Source of the DNA: Caldifarciminota bacterium UBA6260
Lineage (GTDB): Bacteria > Hydrothermota > 32-111
Direction of reading: 5' to 3'
DNA: 31,115 nucleotides
Assembly (NCBI GenBank): GCA_002441125.1
Contig: DJVI01000008.1
Location: 80,007 to 111,121, forward strand
A model generated the notes under the pieces. The model did not search any database. It worked only from the letters and a program-made list of their open reading frames with translations, and had not been told where the DNA came from. Both the position numbers and the translations under genes were made by a program. Position 1 is the stretch's first letter, and each line of letters opens with the position of its first letter. Positions 24,762 to 31,115 of the stretch are shown piece by piece.

Positions 24762-25688
24762 ATGAAAGAGATTGAAATTTCAAATGTAAAAAAAATTTAT
24801 AAAACTCAGTTCCCTTTCAAAACTTTTGTTGCACTAAAAGGGATAAGTTTTGATGTTTACGAAAATGAAATATTTGGTTTTTTGGGACCAAATGGTGCTG
24901 GTAAATCAACAACTTTGAAAATAATCATGGGAATTTTGAAACCAACTGAAGGTTATGTTAAAATTTTGGGTGATAATATTTCAAGCAAAAATGTTAGGGA
25001 AAAAATCGGATTTTTACCAGAAAATCCCTCTTTTTATCCTTTTCTAACAGCGTATGAAACACTATTTTATATAGGTTCCTTCTTCAATATAGAAAAAAAT
25101 ATTCTAAATGATAGGATAAAAACTCTCCTATCGTTGGTTGGACTTGAAAGGAATGAGAGTTCTAAAGTTGGGACTTTTTCAAAAGGGATGGTTCAAAGAC
25201 TTGCTGTTGCAGTTTCACTTATAAATGATCCCAAAATCCTTGTTCTCGATGAACCTATGTCTGGACTCGATCCTTTGGGAAGAAAGGATATAAAGGATAT
25301 AATTTTAACAGCAAAAAAAAGGGGGAAAACAGTTATTTTTTCAACACATATTCTTCCAGATATAGAGATGATAGCAGATAAAGTTTGTGTTATAAACAGG
25401 GGTGAGATAGTTGGAATAGGAAATGTTTCTGATATAATAAAAAAAGAGATTAAAGAGATAGATATAGAGATAATTTTAAATGAGAAAGTTTTTGAAAAGA
25501 TAAAAAATTTTGAAAAAATGTCTAAATTTTTTTCAGTTCATGAAAGTAAAATTTTTATCACAGTTGAAAAAGAGGATGTAGCAAACGACATAGTCAGTAT
25601 AGTCAACGAAAATGGTGGAAAGATAATATCCTTTATTCCGAGAGAGTACTCTTTAGAAGATTATTTCATGAAACTTATGGAGAGGTGA
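24762..25688 (+). CDS. ABC-2-type transporter ATPase in the pilus locus (PilH-like by context)
   Basis: A 308-residue ABC ATPase. Walker A is GPNGAGKST at 42-50, the signature FSKGMVQRLAVAVSL, Walker B ILVLDEPMSGLDP, and the switch histidine lies in IFSTHIL. It has the ~80-residue C-terminal extension of ABC-2/NatA-type subunits. It is followed, with TGATG overlap, by its permease. An ABC ATPase-permease pair in the pil cluster (pilH, pilI) is known from Myxococcus xanthus, where it is required for pilus assembly; position suggests the same role. A generic exporter is the alternative. No Shine-Dalgarno site precedes the ATG. Confidence 0.88.
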   Translation: MKEIEISNVKKIYKTQFPFKTFVALKGISFDVYENEIFGFLGPNGAGKSTTLKIIMGILKPTEGYVKILGDNISSKNVREKIGFLPENPSFYPFLTAYETLFYIGSFFNIEKNILNDRIKTLLSLVGLERNESSKVGTFSKGMVQRLAVAVSLINDPKILVLDEPMSGLDPLGRKDIKDIILTAKKRGKTVIFSTHILPDIEMIADKVCVINRGEIVGIGNVSDIIKKEIKEIDIEIILNEKVFEKIKNFEKMSKFFSVHESKIFITVEKEDVANDIVSIVNENGGKIISFIPREYSLEDYFMKLMER

Positions 25689-26455
25689 TGAAAAACATTT
25701 ATATTGTAGCATCAATAGTTTTTAAAGAATCAACAAGACATAAAATTATTCTCTTCTCTCTTATTTTTGCATTCATTATAATAACTGTTTCAACAACATT
25801 AAGACCTCTCGCTCTTGGAGAAATAGAAAGATTGGTTAAGGATAGTGGACTTTCAACTATAACACTCTTTTCACTTTTCATAATATTTTTTTCAGGAACA
25901 AGATTGATATTTCAGGAGATAGAGAAGAAAACCATATTTATTCTTGTAACAAAACCTGTTTCAAGGGATGAAATAATTTTGGGGAAATTTTTTGGTTTAC
26001 TCTCAATAATCCTCTTTTTTACTTCTTTAACAACATTGTACTTTTTGTTCATACTTCTTTTAAAGAGTATAACTTTCAATACTACTCTTTTCTATTCTAT
26101 ATTTAACATTTTTCTTGAATCCATACTTCTTTCTTCTTTCGCAATATTCTTTTCAACATTCACAACTCCGGTTCTTTCAGGAATATTCACGTTTTTTACC
26201 TATCTTACAGGTTTCTTTGTAAACAATATTTCCTTTCTTATAGATAAAGCACCGACTTTTATTTTAAAAGTTTTCTTTAAATTTTTGATGCTCATCATTC
26301 CGAACTTCTACTATCTTGATATAAAGGTTTATGCTGTGAACAATATCAATATTTCCTTTAACTTTATTCTTTTTTCATTCGCATACATTCTCATTTACAT
26401 AGTTTTGTTACTCTATTTATCAGTTTTGATCTTCAGGAAAAAAGAGTTTGTATGA
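25688..26455 (+). CDS. ABC-2-type transporter permease (PilI-like by context)
   Basis: The 255-residue protein has about six hydrophobic segments, consistent with an ABC-2 permease. The N-terminus has IVASIVFKESTRHKIILFSLIF, and KKTIFILVTKPVSRDEIILGKFFG is the cytoplasmic loop typical of NatB/ABC-2 permeases. The ATG at 25688 overlaps the TGA of the ATPase gene (TGATG) and has GGAG five bases upstream; a GTG one codon earlier is possible. It should form a homodimeric channel with the preceding ATPase. The substrate is unknown. The end overlaps the next gene by ATGA. Confidence 0.85.
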   Translation: MKNIYIVASIVFKESTRHKIILFSLIFAFIIITVSTTLRPLALGEIERLVKDSGLSTITLFSLFIIFFSGTRLIFQEIEKKTIFILVTKPVSRDEIILGKFFGLLSIILFFTSLTTLYFLFILLLKSITFNTTLFYSIFNIFLESILLSSFAIFFSTFTTPVLSGIFTFFTYLTGFFVNNISFLIDKAPTFILKVFFKFLMLIIPNFYYLDIKVYAVNNINISFNFILFSFAYILIYIVLLLYLSVLIFRKKEFV

Positions 26456-27231
26456 AAAATTTTTTTTACATAATTTTTATATTGGTAATAGTTTTATTTT
26501 TTGCAAATATACTTCAAAATCGTCCTGAGAATATTAAAAAATTTGAAAATGAACTTTTGTATTTCCCATCAGGAAAATTTATCAAAGAGATCTCCTTAGA
26601 TTTCAAAACAACGATGACGAACCTTATGTGGTTTGAAACTGTTCAGTATTATGGTCAGCATATGTTGACTGATAAGAATTTAATCTTTTTGAATAAACTC
26701 TTTAATGTAATAACTGATCTTGATTCAAATTTTTTGCAGTGTTATACATTCGGTGGAACAGTTGTAACTTACGATCAAAAAAGACCAGATTTAGGTTTAG
26801 CTCTACTTGATAAGGGAATGATAAATCTACCTGAAAGCTGGCAGATACCTTTTGTAAAAGGTTTTTTGTATTATATGTACCTTTACGATTATGAAAAAGC
26901 TTACAGATGGTTTGTTTTTGCTTCTACAAAAAATAACTCTCCCTATTTCTGCAAAACTTTTGCCGCTGCATCGAAAAAGAAGGAAGGAGATTATATAACA
27001 GCTTTAAGGTTATGGAGCGAAATTTACAATGGAACCGATAATAGATTTCAGAAAGAATCTGCAAAAAAAAATATAATTTTTATTTTAAATGAAAGTTTTA
27101 ACAGAATAGCCAAAAACGATAGAGATACAAAGGTTTTTTCTATAAAAGGTGAGTTGAAAAAACTCACTTTTCTTCCCTTCGGTATTGATGTAAAAATATA
27201 TGAGGATAGTGTTGTAGTTAAAGAAAAATGA
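26452..27231 (+). CDS. Membrane-anchored TPR-like protein (PilG-like position)
   Basis: The 259-residue protein has one N-terminal transmembrane helix (about 3-20) and no lipobox. The rest looks helical and TPR-like, with aromatic helix pairs such as NLMWFETVQYYGQH, LALLDKGMINLPESW and YEKAYRWFVFASTK. Proteins with a tryptophan-rich FETVQYYG-like segment and TPR character occur, as I recall, beside ABC-2 exporters in deltaproteobacterial pil loci. It may be the third part of the exporter, in the position of Myxococcus PilG, but homology to PilG is not established here. It overlaps both neighbours by ATGA, so it is translated as part of the operon. Confidence 0.6.
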   Translation: MKNFFYIIFILVIVLFFANILQNRPENIKKFENELLYFPSGKFIKEISLDFKTTMTNLMWFETVQYYGQHMLTDKNLIFLNKLFNVITDLDSNFLQCYTFGGTVVTYDQKRPDLGLALLDKGMINLPESWQIPFVKGFLYYMYLYDYEKAYRWFVFASTKNNSPYFCKTFAAASKKKEGDYITALRLWSEIYNGTDNRFQKESAKKNIIFILNESFNRIAKNDRDTKVFSIKGELKKLTFLPFGIDVKIYEDSVVVKEK

Positions 27232-28013
27232 TTTTTTATTATTACTTTATCATATTCATTTTTGGTTTAGTCTTTGGCTCATTTTTCAATGTTCTTATAT
27301 ACAGGATACCAGAAAAAAAATCTATTATTTTTCCCTCTTCATTCTGTCCGGTATGTAAAAATAGTATAAAATGGTATGATAATATTCCTCTTTTTTCTTA
27401 CCTTATTCTAAAAGGTAAATGCAGGTACTGTAAAACAAAAATAAGTGTTATCTATCCTATCGTAGAATTTTTGACAGCAATACTTTTTGTAACTATTTTT
27501 CTAAAAATTGGTCTTAACTTGAGTTCAGTTGTTTATATTTTTATTTTTTCCTCTTTACTTGTTAACTCTTTTATAGATATAAAAACAAAAAATCTTTATG
27601 TGAATATTTTTATTGTCCCAGCTATAATATATCTTGTTTATAATTCCATTTTCTATTTTAAAATAGTTGAAGAAAATTTTATTCTTAAAGAGCCACTCTT
27701 GAATTTTAAAGAATCTGTTATAGGTTTTTTTGTTGGAGGTATTTTTCTCTTTGTTGTAAGATTTTTATCAAACAGGATAATGAAAAGGGAGGGTATGGGA
27801 GAGGGAGACATCTATGTATCATCTTTCATAGGTCTTTTTTTAGGTTACCCTTTGATTTTCTATGTTTTTATAATTGCCGGAATTTTTGGAATAGCTTCCT
27901 ATTTTTTATATTATAAAAAAATCAAGGATCCTTTTATACCTTTTGTTCCATTCCTCTCTTTAGGGAGTTTAACAGTTTTTTTTATTTTTGAAATTTTGAG
28001 GAATCTTTACTGA
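27228..28013 (+). CDS. pilD: Prepilin peptidase (leader peptidase/N-methyltransferase)
   Basis: The 261-residue polytopic protein begins with a membrane helix carrying FGSFFNVLIYRIP, the family signature. The cytoplasmic zinc-binding loop has C40, C43, C65 and C68 (CPVC and CRYC), linked with the bifunctional peptidase/methylase type. The catalytic aspartates are D117 (FIDIKTK) and D194 (MGEGD). The usual IPD after the first aspartate is changed to YVN. Around seven membrane segments are visible. It cleaves prepilins after the Gly of KKGF and methylates the new N-terminus; both pilin genes lie just upstream. It joins its neighbours by ATGA and TGATG overlaps. Confidence 0.93.
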   Translation: MIFYYYFIIFIFGLVFGSFFNVLIYRIPEKKSIIFPSSFCPVCKNSIKWYDNIPLFSYLILKGKCRYCKTKISVIYPIVEFLTAILFVTIFLKIGLNLSSVVYIFIFSSLLVNSFIDIKTKNLYVNIFIVPAIIYLVYNSIFYFKIVEENFILKEPLLNFKESVIGFFVGGIFLFVVRFLSNRIMKREGMGEGDIYVSSFIGLFLGYPLIFYVFIIAGIFGIASYFLYYKKIKDPFIPFVPFLSLGSLTVFFIFEILRNLY

Positions 28014-28528
28014 TGGAGAAGAATATTCTTTTCTGTGGTTTACTTTACAGTGACAGAAATATCAGATACAAAGCTTTGTCTGAAATTAGGGATGCTTTTG
28101 GGGAGATAAAAAATTTTTCTCAGACTATAGAATTTTCAAAATTTTCACATTACTACGATGAAGAGATAGGTGAAAATATCACGAGAGAGTGGATATCTTT
28201 TGAAGAAACTATTTCACTTGAGTCATTTTTTGAAAAGAAAAGAATTTCCATTGATATAGAGAGCAGATTCAAAATATTAGGAAAGAGAAAAATCAACATT
28301 GACCCTGGGGTTATAACTTTAAACAATGTTCAACTTTTGACTACGAAAAATTATTCTCATAGAGTCTATCTTGGAGAGGGTATCTTCTGTGAGGTTACAT
28401 TTATCTTCACAAAAAATGGCATAAAATATCTTGATTGGACATACCCTGATTATAAAAGTGATGAAGCTAAAAATTTCTTTTTGAAAGAGAGGGAGTTTTT
28501 AAAAAATTTAAGAAAGGAGGAGAGATGA
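28013..28528 (+). CDS. DUF4416 family protein
   Basis: The 171-residue protein matches the DUF4416 pattern as I know it: LFCGLLYSD near the start, FSHYYDEEIGENITREWISF, then KINIDPGVITLNNVQLLTT, YSHRVYLGEGIFCEVTFIF and LDWTYPDY. No signal peptide or membrane segment is present, so it should be cytoplasmic. The function of the family is not established. It lies between pilD and a lipoprotein gene with TGATG and ATGA junctions, so it is co-translated with them. Whether it has any pilus role is unknown. Confidence 0.75.
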   Translation: MEKNILFCGLLYSDRNIRYKALSEIRDAFGEIKNFSQTIEFSKFSHYYDEEIGENITREWISFEETISLESFFEKKRISIDIESRFKILGKRKINIDPGVITLNNVQLLTTKNYSHRVYLGEGIFCEVTFIFTKNGIKYLDWTYPDYKSDEAKNFFLKEREFLKNLRKEER

Positions 28529-29328
28529 AAAAAATTTTTCTTTTTATTCTATTTGTTCTATTGGTTCTTTCCTGTTCTCTTAACAAGAAAAGTGAAGAAA
28601 CAAATATTAACGAACTCATCTACTCTCTGCAGGATATACTTTTTGAAACATACGATGCAGATCAGGAGACAACACAAGTTAAAACTACAATAGATCCATT
28701 TTTATGGTATAGGACAAAATCTTCTGGTGATACTATAAAGTATGATGTTGGTATAGATGTTGTTGGAGATTCTGCTTATGCAACGATAAAGATGATATTC
28801 CCGGGAGATCTTAACCTTTGGTATATAGCTGATTCTGATACTGTTCATATTGAAAAGCCTTATATAGATACTTTTATAAAATACTGTTTTTTCAAGAAGG
28901 ATACAACACTCGATTACCACAATGGATGGAGATTAGTAAAGATAACTAACACTTTTGTAAAAACCAAGAATCCTTCGGATGTTAATATAGATTCAATAAA
29001 AATTTTTGCAGATGGAGTTATAGATACTGTTATAAAGATGGATACATCCTATTTTGCAAAAAATGATATAGTCAAAATCCCTTCAGGAACAGTTGTTGAG
29101 ATAACACTTTTTTCACCTGATACAACATCAAGATTCTTTGCACATACCTCTCTTAAAAGAAAGGAGATAATTTACTCTTCAGAAAATATTTTTACCCAAA
29201 ATTTAAGGGTTCCATATATCAAAAAAAATTACAGACTTCTTATAGATGGTTTCACGAAAGGTTCTCTTGGTGATGATTCCTGTGATTACTCAACTTTTGG
29301 AATAATTTTACCATACACTGTTGAATAA
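28525..29328 (+). CDS. Predicted lipoprotein of unknown function
   Basis: The 267-residue protein has a lipoprotein signal, MKKIFLFILFVLLVLSC, with the lipidated cysteine in VLSC at residue 17. The mature protein looks beta-rich with no motif I recognise. Internal segments such as DPFLWYRTKSSGDTIKYDVGI and IEKPYIDTFIKYCFF, plus an Asp/Ser/Thr-rich C-terminal region, recall uncharacterised lipoproteins of FCB-type candidate phyla. AAAGGAGGAG lies just before the ATG, which overlaps the DUF4416 gene by ATGA. The Lol genes at the start of the window could sort it to the outer membrane. It ends the operon that begins at 24762. Confidence 0.75.
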   Translation: MKKIFLFILFVLLVLSCSLNKKSEETNINELIYSLQDILFETYDADQETTQVKTTIDPFLWYRTKSSGDTIKYDVGIDVVGDSAYATIKMIFPGDLNLWYIADSDTVHIEKPYIDTFIKYCFFKKDTTLDYHNGWRLVKITNTFVKTKNPSDVNIDSIKIFADGVIDTVIKMDTSYFAKNDIVKIPSGTVVEITLFSPDTTSRFFAHTSLKRKEIIYSSENIFTQNLRVPYIKKNYRLLIDGFTKGSLGDDSCDYSTFGIILPYTVE

Positions 29329-29331
29329 ATC

Positions 29332-29359
29332 TTGACAAAACTCCTTTGAAATTTATATT
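29332..29359 (+). promoter_or_regulatory. Promoter of clpC
   Basis: A consensus TTGACA (29332-29337), a 16-base spacer and TATATT (29354-29359). The expected start is near 29366, almost at GGAGG (29365-29369), six bases before the clpC ATG at 29375. No CIRCE- or CtsR-like repeat was seen. Confidence 0.7.
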
Positions 29360-29374
29360 TCATTGGAGGTTTTT

Positions 29375-31115
29375 ATGATAAATTTTGAAAAACTGACTGA
29401 AGGTGCAAGAGAATCTATAAGTGTTGCTCAGGAAATTTTAAGGAAGAAAAAACATACTGAACTTACCCCTTTGCATATTTTAAGGGGTCTTCTTTCTAAT
29501 GATGAATCTATAGTTCCATCAATAATAGAGGATTTAAAGATATCGAGAAGAAACATAATAGATGATGTTGATAGGGAGCTTAACAACCTTCCCTATGTTG
29601 AACATGGATCAGGTTATCAGGTTTATATAACTTATGATACGGAACAACTTTTTGAAAATGCTGACAGGGAAAGGGAAAGGATGAAAGATGATTACCTTGG
29701 CTCAGAGCATCTTTTCCTTGGACTTTTCGATCTTTCAAATAAAGTAATAAACAATATTTTTTCAAGATACAATATAACTAAGGAAAAAGTTTACGATGTT
29801 TTGCAATCCCTTAGGGGAAATCAGAGGATAACCAGTGAGAATGCTGAAAAAAATTATAATGTTTTGAAAAAGTATACACGAGATTTTACTGAACTCGCAA
29901 AGCAGAAAAAACTTGATCCAGTTATAGGTAGGGAGGAAGAGGTTGAAAGGGCTATAGAGATACTTTCAAGAAGAACAAAAAACAACCCTGTTTTGATAGG
30001 AGAGGCTGGAGTTGGTAAAACAGCTATAGTTGAAGGATTAGCACAAAAGATCGTTGATGGTGATGTCCCAGAAAACCTTGTTGGAAGAAAAATAGTTGGA
30101 CTCGATATGGGAGCATTAGTTGCAGGGACTCAGTTCAGAGGGGAGTTTGAACAGAGACTGAAACTTCTTGTTGATGAGGTGATTAAGTCAAAAGGAAAGA
30201 TAATTCTTTTTATAGATGAGATGCATAACCTTGTTGGTGCTGGGAGAGCTGAAGGTTCACTTGACGCATCGAATATGTTAAAACCTGCTTTAGCAAGAGG
30301 TGAGATGCAAGTTATCGGTGCAACAACTATAGATGAGTATAGAAAATATATTGAAAAGGATAGAGCGTTAGAAAGAAGATTCCAGCCTATACTTGTTAAA
30401 GAACCAACTGTTGAACAGACTATAGAAATTTTGAAAGGTCTTAGGAAAAAGTATGAGGAACATCATAAAGTTAAAATAACAGATGATGCTTTGGTTCAGG
30501 CAGCTAAACTTTCCTATAGATACATCACAGAGAGAAGGTTGCCTGATAAAGCTATAGATCTTATAGATGAAGCTGCTGCAAGGTTGAAACTACAACTTTT
30601 CTCGATGCCTGATGAGATAAAAGTACTTGAAAACAGATTGAAAAGGATACAGGAAGATGGTGAAAGTGCAGTTATAAGAAAAGATTATGAAAAGGCAGCA
30701 GAACTAAAGAAAGAGAGTGATAAGGTATCTGAAGAGTTAAAAAAGAAAAAGGAAGAATGGATTAAGAAAAACAAACTGAAAAATGAAGTTGATGGAGAAC
30801 TTGTTGCTTTTATAGTGTCCAAATGGACCGGAATACCTGTTTCAAGGATGGTTGAAAGTGAAAAGGAAAAACTTTTAAAGATGGAAGAGAGATTACATAA
30901 AAGGGTTATTGGACAGGATGAAGCTATAACTCAGATCTCAAACGCAATAAGAAGGTCAAGGGCTGGGCTTTCAGATCCCAAAAGACCTATAGGTAGTTTT
31001 CTATTCGTCGGCCCAACAGGTGTTGGAAAAACTGAAGTTGCAAAATCACTTGCAGAATTTTTGTTCGATACTGAAGATGCTTTGGTCAGAATAGATATGA
31101 GTGAATATATGGAAA
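29375..31115 (+). CDS. clpC: ATP-dependent Clp protease ATPase subunit ClpC (3' end outside window)
   Basis: About 580 residues are visible and the frame is still open at the right edge. Two Clp N repeats (about 1-145) carry TELTPLHILRGLL and GSEHLFLGLF. The first AAA+ domain has IGEAGVGKT (Walker A), IILFIDEMHNLVGAG (Walker B) and RALERRFQPI (arginine finger). The middle domain is short and contains a UVR-like motif, KDYEKAAELKKESD, which marks ClpC rather than ClpB. The second AAA+ domain begins with VIGQDEAITQI and FVGPTGVGKTEVAKSLAE. With ClpP it should unfold and degrade proteins under stress. Whether the C-terminus has a ClpP-binding loop cannot be seen. GGAGG lies upstream of the ATG. 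Confidence 0.92.
   Translation, partial: MINFEKLTEGARESISVAQEILRKKKHTELTPLHILRGLLSNDESIVPSIIEDLKISRRNIIDDVDRELNNLPYVEHGSGYQVYITYDTEQLFENADRERERMKDDYLGSEHLFLGLFDLSNKVINNIFSRYNITKEKVYDVLQSLRGNQRITSENAEKNYNVLKKYTRDFTELAKQKKLDPVIGREEEVERAIEILSRRTKNNPVLIGEAGVGKTAIVEGLAQKIVDGDVPENLVGRKIVGLDMGALVAGTQFRGEFEQRLKLLVDEVIKSKGKIILFIDEMHNLVGAGRAEGSLDASNMLKPALARGEMQVIGATTIDEYRKYIEKDRALERRFQPILVKEPTVEQTIEILKGLRKKYEEHHKVKITDDALVQAAKLSYRYITERRLPDKAIDLIDEAAARLKLQLFSMPDEIKVLENRLKRIQEDGESAVIRKDYEKAAELKKESDKVSEELKKKKEEWIKKNKLKNEVDGELVAFIVSKWTGIPVSRMVESEKEKLLKMEERLHKRVIGQDEAITQISNAIRRSRAGLSDPKRPIGSFLFVGPTGVGKTEVAKSLAEFLFDTEDALVRIDMSEYME

Noticed and set aside
29375..31115. ClpB disaggregase
   Set aside because: The middle domain is short and carries a UVR-like motif, as in ClpC; ClpB has a long coiled-coil middle domain.
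1..31115. tRNA or rRNA genes, CRISPR arrays, insertion sequences, prophage or integration sites
   Set aside because: No intergenic gap exceeds 150 bases, no regularly spaced repeats or transposase motifs were seen, and no tRNA-like cloverleaf was evident in the gaps.

Overview
The window is AT-rich, gene-dense bacterial DNA with no gene-free stretch over 150 bases. LolCDE-type lipoprotein sorting genes, a lipoprotein, a large secreted repeat protein ending in a FlgD/type IX-like carboxy domain, and a PilS/PilR-controlled type IV pilus locus suggest a diderm bacterium. The gene style recalls FCB-type candidate phyla such as WOR-3 or Hydrothermae. That placement is an impression from protein style, not a phylogenetic result.

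Layout. 1-1718: end of a LolC/E permease and LolD ATPase (+). 1713-3412: a YtrA-type GntR regulator coupled to a CCA-adding-type nucleotidyltransferase (-). 3532-8235: a 1567-residue secreted Ig-like protein (+). 8284-13788: tightly packed housekeeping genes cmk, plsC, ispH, rpsA, pyrG. 13807-22513: a pilus motor and regulation operon, pilB-pilB-pilT-pilC-pilS-pilR, with two complete PilB paralogues. 22508-23608: a glycosyltransferase (-), convergent with pilR. 23757-24698: two pilin genes, each with its own sigma-54 promoter and an upstream palindrome. 24762-29328: an ABC ATPase, ABC-2 permease, membrane-anchored TPR-like protein, prepilin peptidase, DUF4416 protein and lipoprotein, joined by overlapping start/stop codons. 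29375-31115: the 5' part of clpC, cut by the window edge.

How it works together. PilS should sense a membrane signal and phosphorylate PilR, a sigma-54 activator. Each pilin gene carries TTTGCA-N3-TGCAAA about 67 bp upstream of the GG of a GG-N10-G(C/T) sigma-54 promoter, so these dyads are the best candidates for PilR sites. Prepilin peptidase processes both pilins, PilC is the platform, the two PilBs drive extension and PilT retraction. The ABC pair plus TPR-like protein resembles the PilG/H/I accessory exporter of Myxococcus. PilMNOPQ are not in this window.

A second theme is translation initiation. Several transcription-unit-leading genes (cmk, first pilB, the glycosyltransferase, the first pilin, the ABC ATPase) have a promoter element ending only 6-15 nt before the start codon and no Shine-Dalgarno site, which suggests leaderless mRNAs. 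Other genes, internal cistrons included, often carry clear Shine-Dalgarno sequences.
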